From Deltaproteobacteria bacterium (lineage in GTDB: Bacteria > JADJOY01), in contig JADJOY010000046.1 of assembly GCA_016713535.1 (NCBI GenBank), forward strand, positions 1 to 58,064: a stretch of DNA of 58,064 bases. The letters are read 5' to 3'. Below, one piece after another: positions 1-8,256 of the stretch. Position 1 is the first letter of the stretch, and each line of letters starts with the position of its first letter. The translations under genes were made by a program, and so were the position numbers. Under the pieces are notes generated by a model, which made no database searches, had not been told where the DNA came from, and worked only from the letters and a program-made list of their open reading frames with translations.

Positions 1-1986
1 CAGGGGATCCGCGGCGAATACTTCCTCCAGCTCGCGCGCAACAACCGAGATCCGCGAGCGCGACGTGCCACGCCGCGCGGCATCATCCTGGACCGCAAGG
101 GACGGATCCTCGTGGATTCGTTCCCGCGCTACGACGTCACCGTGACGCCGGAGGACGTCGAGAACCTCGACGAGACGGTGGCGTACCTGTCGGTGCTGTT
201 GCAGATGGACGCGAGTCAGCTACGAGCCCGGATCAAGGAACAGCAGCGTCGCAGGCCGTTCGAGCCGATCGTCCTCAAGGAGAACGTGTCGAGGGAGGAC
301 CTGGCCGCGGTGGTGACGCACTCGAGCGAGGTCCCTGGCGTCGACATCAGCGTGCGGCCGCTGCGGCACTACCTGGACGGCGCTCTGCTGGCGAGCCTGC
401 TCGGCTACGTGGGCGAGATCGGCCCCGAGGAGCTCGAGCGCCGCGCCTCGAAGGGGTACCGCCCAGGCGATCTGATCGGGATGCTGGGGATCGAGCGCAA
501 CCTCGAGGAGCGGCTGCGCGGGATCAACGGTGTGCGCCGCCTCGTGGTCGACGCGCAAGGCCGCGAGCTCTCGAGCCTCGGCGAGGACCCGCCGCAGCCG
601 GGCCTTAACGTGGTGCTGACGATCGACTCGGAGGTGCAGCGCCGCGCCGAGGAGGCGATGGGCGAGGACGACGGGTCGGTCGTCGCGCTCGACGTGAACA
701 CCGGCGAGGTGCTCGCCTGGGTCAGTCGGCCGACCTTCGATCCCAACTCCTTCTCGGACGGGATCAGTCGCGACACCTGGCGCTACCTGATGACGGACAA
801 GCGCAAGCCGATGCTTAACCGGCCGATCCAGGGTCGCTTCCCGCCCGGTTCGACGTTCAAGATCGTCATGGGCCTCGCCGCGCTGGAGGAGGGCGTGGCG
901 AATGCGAACCGCGAGGTCTACTGCCCCGGCGGGCTGCAGTTCGGCGGCCGCTTCTTCCGCTGCTGGCGTCACTCCGGCCACGGCTCGGTCAACCTCCACC
1001 GCGCGCTGGTCGAGTCGTGCGACACGTACTTCTACCAGGTCGGCATCGACCTCGGCGTGGACCGCATCGCCAAGTGGTCGAACCTGTTCGGGCTCGGCCT
1101 GCCGACGGGGATCGAGATCAGCGACAGCCGCGGACGGCCGCTCGAGAAGGCCGGCCTGATCCCGAGCACCGCCTGGAAGCGCGCCGCCTTCAAGAGCGAC
1201 TGGTATCCCGGCGAGACGCTGAGCGTCGCGATCGGCCAGGGGTACGTGAACGTCACGCCGTTGCAGCAGGCGGTCATGACGGCGGTCATCGCGAACGGCG
1301 GGGTGCGCTACCGGCCGCAGTTCGTGCGCTCGTTCCAGACCTACGACGGTCGCACCGAGCACGCCCTGGTGCCCGAGGTGCTCAGCCGCTTCGACGCGCA
1401 TCCCCGGTTCGTGGAGGCGGTGCGCGCCGGGCTCCGCGACGTCGTCGAGAGCGAGCGTGGCACCGGCAAGAAGGCGCGGATCGCCGGCGTCCCGGTCGCC
1501 GGCAAGACCGGCACCGCTCAGGTCCGCGCGCTGCGCAAGGGCGAGGACGAGAGCCAGATCGAGAAGCACTTCCGCGACCACGCGTGGTTCGTCTGTTACG
1601 CCCCCGCCGATCGTCCCGAGATCGCCGTCGCGGTCCTGGTCGAGCACGGAGGGCACGGCGGCAGCGCGGCGGCGCCCGTGGCCAGGCAGGTCATCGAGGC
1701 CTATCTCGAGTCGAAGCAGCAGCCGGACGCGGTCGGGCCGCTACGCCCCGAGCCGCGGCCGGCCACGGAGGTCGCCGCAGTGGTCGAGGGCGTCGGCCCG
1801 CGGCCCTCGGCTGCAGCGCAGGGCGGCCCCGGCGCGGACCCGCGCCGTGCGCCGGACCGGGCGCGGCGCGAGGCGCGCGCGCCCACGGTGGTCGCGGCGA
1901 GGGTTCCCCCGCCACCGCCCAACGTGATCGGCGGCGCGCCCCCGTCGATGGTGGTGGTCGGTCAGTCCCAGGAAGAAGGCGATTGA
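1..1986 (+). CDS. mrdA: Penicillin-binding protein 2, 5'-truncated by window
   Basis: Class B DD-transpeptidase of the elongation machinery; it cross-links peptidoglycan in the periplasm together with RodA. The frame is open from base 1, and codons before the GTG at 112 encode the conserved PBP2 stretch PRGIILDRKGRIL, so 112 is not the start; the missing part is the cytoplasmic tail and membrane anchor. The active-site STFK has its Ser codon at 850-852, the SxD motif (SCD, as usual in PBP2) is at 1015-1023 and KTG is at 1504-1512. After the transpeptidase domain, from about 1705, comes an unusual Pro/Ala/Arg-rich tail of some 90 residues. The stop is one base before the rodA ATG, so the two are surely co-transcribed. 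Confidence 0.95.
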   Translation, partial: QGIRGEYFLQLARNNRDPRARRATPRGIILDRKGRILVDSFPRYDVTVTPEDVENLDETVAYLSVLLQMDASQLRARIKEQQRRRPFEPIVLKENVSREDLAAVVTHSSEVPGVDISVRPLRHYLDGALLASLLGYVGEIGPEELERRASKGYRPGDLIGMLGIERNLEERLRGINGVRRLVVDAQGRELSSLGEDPPQPGLNVVLTIDSEVQRRAEEAMGEDDGSVVALDVNTGEVLAWVSRPTFDPNSFSDGISRDTWRYLMTDKRKPMLNRPIQGRFPPGSTFKIVMGLAALEEGVANANREVYCPGGLQFGGRFFRCWRHSGHGSVNLHRALVESCDTYFYQVGIDLGVDRIAKWSNLFGLGLPTGIEISDSRGRPLEKAGLIPSTAWKRAAFKSDWYPGETLSVAIGQGYVNVTPLQQAVMTAVIANGGVRYRPQFVRSFQTYDGRTEHALVPEVLSRFDAHPRFVEAVRAGLRDVVESERGTGKKARIAGVPVAGKTGTAQVRALRKGEDESQIEKHFRDHAWFVCYAPADRPEIAVAVLVEHGGHGGSAAAPVARQVIEAYLESKQQPDAVGPLRPEPRPATEVAAVVEGVGPRPSAAAQGGPGADPRRAPDRARREARAPTVVAARVPPPPPNVIGGAPPSMVVVGQSQEEGD

Positions 1987-1987
1987 G

Positions 1988-3124
1988 ATGAATCGCAGCC
2001 GCTGGCTCTCGAAGGTCGACTGGACGTTGCTCGGGCTGGCGATGACGCTCGCCTTCTTCGGCCTCTCGGTGCTGTTCAGCGCCACCTACGAGGGGCCGCG
2101 CGATCACTGGACGCTGACCGAGCTGGTCGGCTCGATCCCGCCCATCGTCAAGAAGCAGCTCATCTTCTTCGGACTGTCGCTCGGGGTCATGCTGATCGCG
2201 ACGATCGTCGACTACCGGCACGTCGAGACGTATGCGTTTCTGCTCTACGGCTTCGGCGTGGTGTTGCTCGTGCTCGTACACCTCATCGGCGAGACGCGCA
2301 GCGGTGCCACCCGCTGGATCGATCTCGGGCCGATCGCGTTCCAGCCCTCGGAGTCGATGAAGATGCTGGTGGTGTTCGCGTTGGCACGCTACTTCTCCAA
2401 GCGCGAGGCGTCCGACGACCGCGGCTTCTACCTCCGCGATTTGCTCGTGCCCTTCGCCATCGTCGGGCTTCCGGCGGTGCTGGTGGCGACGCAGCCGGAT
2501 CTCGGTACCGCGCTGCTCATCACGTTCATCGGCATGAGCGTGCTGTTCTGCGTCGGCATCCGCTGGAAGTCCCTCGCCATCCTGGCGGTGGCGGGCGTGC
2601 TCGCGCTCCCCGTCGGCTGGAACTTCGTGCTGAAGGACTACCAGAAGGACCGCGTGCGCACGTTCCTGGAGCCGGAGCGCGACCCGAAGCGCACCGGCTA
2701 CCACATCATCCAGTCCAAGATCGCGGTGGGCTCGGGCCGCGTGGCCGGCAAGGGCTTCCTGCAGGGTACCCAGGGGACGCTGCGCTTCCTCCCCGAGCAC
2801 CACACCGACTTCATCTTCTCGGTGCTCGCCGAGGAGCGCGGCTGGATCGGGTGCATGACCGCGCTCGGGCTCTACCTCGGCCTGCTGTTACGGGGCCTCA
2901 CCATCGGCCAGCGTGCCAAGGACCGCTTCGGCGCCTTCCTCGCGGTCGGGCTCACGTCCATCTTGTTCTGGCACGTCGTCGTGAACGTCAACATGGTCAC
3001 GGGCGCACTGCCCGTCGTGGGCGTTCCGTTGCCCTTCCTCAGCTACGGCGGGACGTTCCTCACCACCACGTTTCTCATCGTGGGGTTGCTGTGCAACGTC
3101 AGCATGCGTCGCTTCATGTTCTGA
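1988..3124 (+). CDS. rodA: Rod-shape glycosyltransferase RodA
   Basis: SEDS-family peptidoglycan polymerase that uses lipid II and works with PBP2 in the inner membrane. It has 378 residues, the normal length, with about ten hydrophobic segments. SEDS landmarks are visible: ATQPDLGTALL in the middle, HTDFIFSVLAEE near residue 275 and the C-terminal PLPFLSYGG. The ATG lies immediately after the mrdA stop (TGAGATG). The mrdA-rodA order is that of the canonical elongasome operon; mreBCD would be expected just upstream of the window. Confidence 0.96.
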   Translation: MNRSRWLSKVDWTLLGLAMTLAFFGLSVLFSATYEGPRDHWTLTELVGSIPPIVKKQLIFFGLSLGVMLIATIVDYRHVETYAFLLYGFGVVLLVLVHLIGETRSGATRWIDLGPIAFQPSESMKMLVVFALARYFSKREASDDRGFYLRDLLVPFAIVGLPAVLVATQPDLGTALLITFIGMSVLFCVGIRWKSLAILAVAGVLALPVGWNFVLKDYQKDRVRTFLEPERDPKRTGYHIIQSKIAVGSGRVAGKGFLQGTQGTLRFLPEHHTDFIFSVLAEERGWIGCMTALGLYLGLLLRGLTIGQRAKDRFGAFLAVGLTSILFWHVVVNVNMVTGALPVVGVPLPFLSYGGTFLTTTFLIVGLLCNVSMRRFMF

Positions 3125-3130
3125 GTGGGC

Positions 3131-3152
3131 GAGGGAGCGCGGCGGCGCCCTC
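3131..3152. terminator. GC-rich hairpin between convergent rodA and regulator
   Basis: GAGG and GCGC on the left pair with GCGC and CCTC on the right around a 4-base loop, with a 2-base bulge. It fills the 33-base gap between two convergent genes, as a bidirectional terminator would. No T-tract follows, so the assignment is weak. Confidence 0.35.
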
Positions 3153-3157
3153 CGAGA

Positions 3158-4141
3158 TCAAGCAACGCGCCGCAACACCCCCATCGACACGAGCTGTCCG
3201 ACGGACTTGAGCGTGTCGAGGTCCGTGAGACCCGACTCCTCGATCACGGTCGCCAGGGTTCGGTGCCGCTGCACGAGCAGCAGCAGATACTTCCCGTTCG
3301 CGTCGATCTCGCTCTCGGGAACCTCGTGCTCCGGGTCTTCTTCCAGGTCCTGAACGAGGCCGCCGAGCTTCGCAACCAGAGCCTCGAACTCGATGCGCTG
3401 GAAGAGCGCCGTCATGGTCAGCTCCTCGATCGGGCCGATGTCCGGGCTGGCCGTCGCGGCCGGGCTGACCGTGGTCGAGTACTCGACCTGGAACGTCGCA
3501 TCGCGCCACGTGAACAAGCGGCAGAAGCCCTTGAGGCCGATCTGCCGCCCCGCCGTCGCCGACACCACGACGCCCGGCGCCACCTCGATGCTCCCCCGTT
3601 CCTGGCTCGCTCCCTCGCGCACGAGGTGGATCCTGCCCGTCTTCTGGTTCAGGTTGACCATCTGGAGGAGGTCCGACAGCGGGAACTCCGCGACGTTCCC
3701 CCGGACCGTCTCGGTCTTGGGGCCGCTTGTCTCGGTGGTGGACGCGGTGGGCTGCTGGCTCGCAGTCGCCTTCTTCAGGACGTTCTTCACCCGCATCACG
3801 ACTTCCTCCCGATCGAACGGCTTCGGGATGAAGTCATCGGCGCCGATCTTGAAGCCATGCGCTCGTTTGGGCGGCGCATCGAGGGCGGTGAGGAAGATGA
3901 ACGGGATGGTCCGTGTCTCGGGTCGAGACCGCACGATCTGGCACAGGAAGAACCCGTCCAGGTTGGGCATCTGGATGTCCGAGATGATCAGGTCCGGCTT
4001 CTGCTTGACGATGATGCCGACGGCACGGTCCCCATCGTCGGCGGTCAAGACCTTGAACGAGGCCTCCTCCAGCGCCGACTTCAGGGCGGCCAGCACCGCG
4101 CGGTTGTCGTCGACCACCAGAATCGTCGGGCTCGGATTCAT
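3158..4141 (-). CDS. Response regulator with C-terminal DUF4388 (PATAN) domain
   Basis: 327 residues. Residues 1-120 form a CheY-like receiver: acidic pair D11/D12, phospho-acceptor D55 in ISDIQMPNLDG, T85 and K107 in FIPKPF. After a Ser/Thr/Gln-rich linker (about 121-145), residues 150-325 match the DUF4388 type that follows receivers in many deltaproteobacterial regulators (AEFPLSDLLQMVNLNQKTG is its typical opening). No DNA-binding domain is present, so output is probably by protein-protein interaction; the process controlled cannot be told from sequence. A GGAGAG precedes the ATG. It lies 69 bases downstream of the co-oriented phosphohydrolase gene, and no kinase is adjacent. Confidence 0.85.
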   Translation of the reverse strand: MNPSPTILVVDDNRAVLAALKSALEEASFKVLTADDGDRAVGIIVKQKPDLIISDIQMPNLDGFFLCQIVRSRPETRTIPFIFLTALDAPPKRAHGFKIGADDFIPKPFDREEVVMRVKNVLKKATASQQPTASTTETSGPKTETVRGNVAEFPLSDLLQMVNLNQKTGRIHLVREGASQERGSIEVAPGVVVSATAGRQIGLKGFCRLFTWRDATFQVEYSTTVSPAATASPDIGPIEELTMTALFQRIEFEALVAKLGGLVQDLEEDPEHEVPESEIDANGKYLLLLVQRHRTLATVIEESGLTDLDTLKSVGQLVSMGVLRRVA

Positions 4142-4210
4142 GATCTCTCCGCGCGCGGGGAACCGCGGAACGGGTCGCCGCGCGTCGTGTGGTTCGTACG
4201 TGCGCCTACA

Positions 4211-5338
4211 TTACGCAATTCGCGCGGTGCAAGGAACGCCGGGAGCGCTGCGCTCGCGTCGGCGGATGCCGGGCGCGACGAGGAGCACCACCAGCGCCAA
4301 CAGGGTCGAGGCGCGGTCGGCCGGCGCTTCCGCGACGGAACACCCACCGCCCCCGGACTTCGCCGACGGTGGGGCCTCACCCTCGAACCGAAGTGTCGCG
4401 GACATGCCGAGATGGTCGGACGCGAATATCCCGGCGCCGTCGGGCTGGTCCAGGACCCTGTGCATCTCGACCCAGCGGCCATCTGCCGGCTGCGCGGCGG
4501 TTCCGCTCCCCAGCAACACGTAGTCGAAGCGCCGGTCGAGTGGCTGGCCCGGCGCGTTCGCCGTCGCGAAGGTCGGCCCCGGGTCGCCAGGGTGGAGAAG
4601 CGGCCAGCCATCCACGAGGTTCCCGCGCACTCCGCCCGCGGGGATCGTGCCGGTCAGGAACAGGAGTGCGAGGGAGGTCGGTACCGCGTTGAGGTCTCCG
4701 AGCACGACCGGTGGCTGAATGTGGGGGATCGACTGGACGAACGCGAAGAGCGCCTGGGCTTGCTCGTCGCGCTCGCTCGCGTTGGTCGAGAGGTGAGTGA
4801 CGTAACAGTCGACGAGGCCGAGCGGAGTGGAGATCGTGCCCTGCAGCACGATCCTGCCGTTGCCGCCGTTGGGCGTGGGGAGCGTCTCGTAGGTCGACGA
4901 GACGATCGGATGGCGGCTCAGGAGTGCGAGGCCCTCGATCGCCTGACCGTCTCCCAACGGCACCTCGGCGGCGGCGTGACTGACCCGATCCATGTGTAAG
5001 GCGCTCGCGATCCGCTCGTCGGCGCGAAACGGGACGCCCGGGCCAGCGAGGTAGATCTCCTGCAGCGCGATCACATCGGGAGCCTCCGCGCGAAGGCCCT
5101 CGATGGCGTGGTCGATGCGGGACTGAAACGGCTCGTTCACGTTCCAGGTGTTGAAGGTCACGAATTCGAGCGTCCCCGTCTTGGCGTCTCCGCGCGTAGC
5201 CATCGCCAAGGTGATGGTCATGACCGTCGCCAGCACAGAGGCGCGCCAGAACGACCGCGGGAACCGGCGAGTCCTGTCCCCCGGCGCGACCGGCTCGACT
5301 CGCCCTCCATCTCGTGCTAGCACAGGCCAATTTCGCAT
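4211..5338 (-). CDS. Secreted endonuclease/exonuclease/phosphatase-family protein with MYXO-CTERM-like tail
   Basis: About 375 residues. The metal-dependent EEP fold is shown by its catalytic set in order: FNTWN, ALQEIY, THLS, GDLNAVP and SDHLG. Members cleave phosphodiesters (DNase, sphingomyelinase, inositol phosphatase); which one applies is unknown. A basic and hydrophobic N-terminus (RRFPRSFWRASVLATVM) is a signal peptide, so the enzyme is exported. The C-terminus has GGGGCS, then a hydrophobic stretch and an RRR cluster, the layout of GlyGly/MYXO-CTERM sorting signals. The ATG chosen at 5338 would overlap an alternative start of the divergent ftsB; GTG at 5323 or the internal ATG before TITLAMATRG are other options. 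Confidence 0.8.
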   Translation of the reverse strand: MRNWPVLARDGGRVEPVAPGDRTRRFPRSFWRASVLATVMTITLAMATRGDAKTGTLEFVTFNTWNVNEPFQSRIDHAIEGLRAEAPDVIALQEIYLAGPGVPFRADERIASALHMDRVSHAAAEVPLGDGQAIEGLALLSRHPIVSSTYETLPTPNGGNGRIVLQGTISTPLGLVDCYVTHLSTNASERDEQAQALFAFVQSIPHIQPPVVLGDLNAVPTSLALLFLTGTIPAGGVRGNLVDGWPLLHPGDPGPTFATANAPGQPLDRRFDYVLLGSGTAAQPADGRWVEMHRVLDQPDGAGIFASDHLGMSATLRFEGEAPPSAKSGGGGCSVAEAPADRASTLLALVVLLVAPGIRRRERSAPGVPCTARIA

Positions 5339-5369
5339 GAGACCTTCCGCACCGGATGCGCCGGTGAAC

Positions 5370-5714
5370 ATGGACCGACCCCGCCGCCAATCCCCTCTCA
5401 CGGTCGCCTCGTGGGTGGTGGCGGGCCTTGGCTCGGCTGCGATCCTCGTGGGTGCGTTCTCGCCGGACGGCGGGATTCCCGCTCGTGAGCGGCTCGAGAG
5501 GGATGTGGCACGTATCGAGGGCCGTAACCAAGAACTGCGCCTCGCGAACGCCGCGTTGCGCGCCCGGATCCGCGCGGCGGAGCGCGATCCGGAGACGCTC
5601 GAGTGGCAGGCGCGCAGCCAGCTCCACTTCGTCCGCGACACCGACCTCGTGTTCAGGCTGCCGAACGGGCCAGACCGGTCGGCGCCTGAACAGCCGCCCG
5701 CCGGAGGCGGCTGA
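5370..5714 (+). CDS. ftsB: FtsB/DivIC-like septum formation initiator
   Basis: 114 residues from the ATG at 5370: a short N-terminus, one membrane segment (TVASWVVAGLGSAAILVGAF), then a coiled coil rich in Arg/Glu/Leu (RLERDVARIEGRNQELRLAN) and a short Pro-rich end. This is the architecture and length of FtsB/DivIC, bitopic proteins that bridge FtsL and FtsQ in the divisome. An in-frame ATG at 5337 would add eleven residues but would overlap the divergent start codon opposite. The family is short and weakly conserved, so identity rests on architecture plus the DPETLEWQAR segment typical of DivIC C-termini. Confidence 0.75.
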   Translation: MDRPRRQSPLTVASWVVAGLGSAAILVGAFSPDGGIPARERLERDVARIEGRNQELRLANAALRARIRAAERDPETLEWQARSQLHFVRDTDLVFRLPNGPDRSAPEQPPAGGG

Positions 5715-5753
5715 CGCGACGGTTCCGCGCCTGCGGGTTCGGCGCGCGACAGC

Positions 5754-7007
5754 TCAGGGTACGACCTGTTCGGTGCTGGTGCGGTCGACCTTGCCGTTGA
5801 TGAAGATGACGGTGCCGGAGGGGTAGTACCAGTACTCCGCATCGCCCTTCATGCGCTTGTTCTGCGGCGCGCAGATGATCTCCTCGACGCCCTTGCTATC
5901 GAGGCCGACCTTCACGAACTGAACCTTGCCCGCGTAGGGTCGGGACTGGCAGGCGTCCGTCACCGGCGCGGCCGCGGCCTCGTTTTCCTGCTGTGGAGGC
6001 GGCGTGACGGTCGTAGCCGCCGTGGCCTCGCTCTTGCGCGCCGCGATGCGCGCCTCCACCTGTGCCTTGCGCCGATCGTATTGCGCGCGAACTTCGGTGA
6101 TCCTCGCGGTCTGATTGGTCTCGTGGTACGCAGCGATCAAGGGCTCGGGGTTGGGGAGGAAGTCGTGGATCCACCCCTCGAGGTCATCGATGGCGAGGCC
6201 GATCTGAAAGGCACGCTCGAGACGCACCGCCGCCTCCGGGTAGTTGCCGATCTCGAGATCGAGCTCGCCGAGGTTGTAGAGCGCCTTGTAGTTGTTGGGG
6301 TCGGACGTGAGCACCGCCAGGTAGCCCTGCTTCGCCGTTCGAACGTCGTCTTCCCGGTGCGCTCGGACGGCCTCCTGGTACGCAAGGGGCTCGGTTCCGC
6401 GGACGCGCATCATGGTCTCGCGAAAGCGGCTCTTGTAGGTCTCGTTGAACTTGACGTTCTTCGCTTCCATCGATTCTCGGATCGCGGCGATCCGAGCCTC
6501 GATCGGCTCGAGCTCCTTGGAATAGGTGTTGAGCGCGATCCTTCCGCCGGTCGCCGCCGCGCGTTCGTTGCGGTCGGCGATCTTCTTCTTCACGGCCTCG
6601 TAGCGGTCGATCGCGCGGTCTTCGAGCTTGTCGGTGAGGTCACCGGAGATCGCGCGGATGGCCCGCTGGATCTCGACGTCCATCTGCTCGATCCCGCCTC
6701 GGATCTTCGCGTCGAGCCCGGCGTTGACCTGCTCGCCCATTTGAAGCCCCTCGCGGGCCAGGCCGTTGGCACGGTCGCTCTCGCCGGATCTCTCGGCCGC
6801 CTGAGCGAGCCGCAGTCGCTGGTCGAGCGCGCGGACGTCGTCGTCGGTCGCTCCCCGGCTGCGGAGCTCCTGGATCAGCGCCGAGAGCGCCGGAACGGGA
6901 TCCCCTGCGCCGGGCTTGTTGCTCGCCCCGGACTGCGGGGTCGTCGAAGCGCAGGCCGCCGCAGTGAGCAGGCAGCCGGCAAGAAACCACCGCATTTTCG
7001 CGAACAT
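5754..7007 (-). CDS. TPR-containing lipoprotein
   Basis: About 417 residues from ATG 7007, which has AGAGAGG upstream; an in-frame ATG at 7046 lacks a ribosome site. The N-terminus MFAKMRWFLAGCLLTAAACA is a lipoprotein signal with the lipobox Cys before the final Ala. Residues 35-215 are charged and helical. A TPR pair follows (YLAVLTSDPNNYKALYNLGE and GNYPEAAVRLERAFQIG). The C-terminal 60 residues (EYWYYPSGTVIFINGKV) resemble the small BamE/DUF2845-like fold. It is transcribed from a good promoter (7074-7045) divergent from the O-polysaccharide operon. Function unknown; periplasmic scaffolding is a guess. Confidence 0.7.
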   Translation of the reverse strand: MFAKMRWFLAGCLLTAAACASTTPQSGASNKPGAGDPVPALSALIQELRSRGATDDDVRALDQRLRLAQAAERSGESDRANGLAREGLQMGEQVNAGLDAKIRGGIEQMDVEIQRAIRAISGDLTDKLEDRAIDRYEAVKKKIADRNERAAATGGRIALNTYSKELEPIEARIAAIRESMEAKNVKFNETYKSRFRETMMRVRGTEPLAYQEAVRAHREDDVRTAKQGYLAVLTSDPNNYKALYNLGELDLEIGNYPEAAVRLERAFQIGLAIDDLEGWIHDFLPNPEPLIAAYHETNQTARITEVRAQYDRRKAQVEARIAARKSEATAATTVTPPPQQENEAAAAPVTDACQSRPYAGKVQFVKVGLDSKGVEEIICAPQNKRMKGDAEYWYYPSGTVIFINGKVDRTSTEQVVP

Positions 7008-7044
7008 GGCGCCTCTCTTCTGGTGCGGATTCAACGGGCGACGC

Positions 7045-7074
7045 ATTCTAGGGTAGGTGTCTCGGGCATTTCAA
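7045..7074 (-). promoter_or_regulatory. Sigma70-type promoter of TPR lipoprotein gene
   Basis: Reading the minus strand: -35 TTGAAA (7074-7069), an 18-base spacer and -10 TAGAAT (7050-7045), each 5/6 to consensus. The predicted start lies about 30 bases upstream of the lipoprotein ATG at 7007. Confidence 0.6.
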
Positions 7075-7097
7075 CCGCGGTGCCACTGGTCTATACT
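7069..7097 (+). promoter_or_regulatory. Probable promoter of O-polysaccharide operon
   Basis: -10 TATACT (7092-7097, 5/6) with a weak -35 TTTCAA (7069-7074) at 17-base spacing. The weak -35 is the reverse complement of the divergent promoter's strong -35, so the two promoters would compete for the same bases. Confidence 0.45.
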
Positions 7098-7184
7098 TTT
7101 CGATTCGGGCGGTTGCGGCTGCTCGTCCGCGCGAATGGTCCCGGCCCCGCCGAGTGGGTCTCCACCGTCCGATCCGGAGCGTCG

Positions 7185-8256
7185 ATGAAGGGCTTGATCC
7201 TCGCGGGTGGCAAGGGAACGCGGCTTCGCCCGATCACCCACACCTCTGCGAAGCAGCTGGTTCCGGTTGCGAACAAACCCATCCTCTTCTACGCGATCGA
7301 GGCGATCCGGGATGCGGGGATCCGCGAGATCGGCGTCATCGTTGGTCATACCAAGCAGGAGATCATGGACGCATGTGGCGACGGAGCTCGCTGGGGCGTC
7401 GAGATCACCTACATCGAGCAGGAGGCGCCGCTCGGTCTCGCCCACGCGGTCAAGGTGGCACGCGACTATCTGAGCGGACGGCGCTTCGTGATGTACCTCG
7501 GTGACAACCTGATCCTGGATGGTATCCGGGGGATGGTCGACGAGTTTCGATCCGAGAACCACGCGAGCCACATCTTGCTGGCGCGGGTTCCCGACCCGGC
7601 GCAGTTCGGTGTCGCCGAACTCGCCGATGGTCGGGTGGTCCGGCTGGTCGAGAAACCGCCCGAGCCGAAGAGCGACCTCGCCCTCGTCGGCGTCTACCTG
7701 TTCGACCAGCCGATTTTCGATGCGGTCGACGCCATCGAGCCGTCCGCGCGCGGCGAGCTCGAGATCACCGACGCCATCCAATGGCTCGTCGACAATGGCC
7801 ACGTCGTCAAGCCGCACATCGTGACCGGCTGGTGGAAGGACACGGGGAAGCTCGAGGACATGCTGGAGGCCAACCGCATGCTGCTCGATGCACAGGCGAT
7901 CCCTCCGTCGATCGAAGGCGAGGTGGATGCTCGTTCGAGCGTTCACTTCAAGGTCCGGGTCGCCCCTGGAGCAGAAGTGATCAACTCCACGATCCGCGGG
8001 CCGGCCATCATCGGGGCGGGCGCCCGCGTGGTCGACTCGTACGTGGGCCCCTTCACGTCGATCAGCGAAGGGTGCACCCTGCGCAACGTGGAGATCGAGC
8101 ATTCGATCGTGCTCGCCGGTAGCTCGATCACGGACATCGACGGGGCGGATCGTCGACAGCCTGATCGGCAAGAACGTCGAGGTCGCTCGATCCCCGGCGA
8201 AGCCGCGGGCCTTCCGGTTCATGCTCGGGGACTCGAGCAAGGTGGACATCGGCTGA
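7185..8256 (+). CDS. rmlA: Glucose-1-phosphate thymidylyltransferase, long form (frame break near 8143)
   Basis: First step of dTDP-L-rhamnose synthesis: glucose-1-phosphate + dTTP to dTDP-glucose. The nucleotidyltransferase signature LAGGKGTRLRPITH starts at residue 5, FVEKPPEP-like and GWWKDTGK motifs follow, and a left-handed beta-helix occupies the C-terminal 110 residues, which defines the long RmlA type (about 355 aa). After ITDIDG the reading continues in the next frame as RIVDSLIGKNVEVARS to the TGA at 8254-8256. The break is best explained by one extra G in the run at 8142-8145. The stop overlaps the rmlB ATG (TGATG). Operon leader. Confidence 0.9.

Noticed and set aside
3125-4999. 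624-codon plus-strand open frame opposite the response regulator and EEP gene
   Set aside because: Antisense shadow; composition is biased and the opposite strand has complete catalytic motifs.
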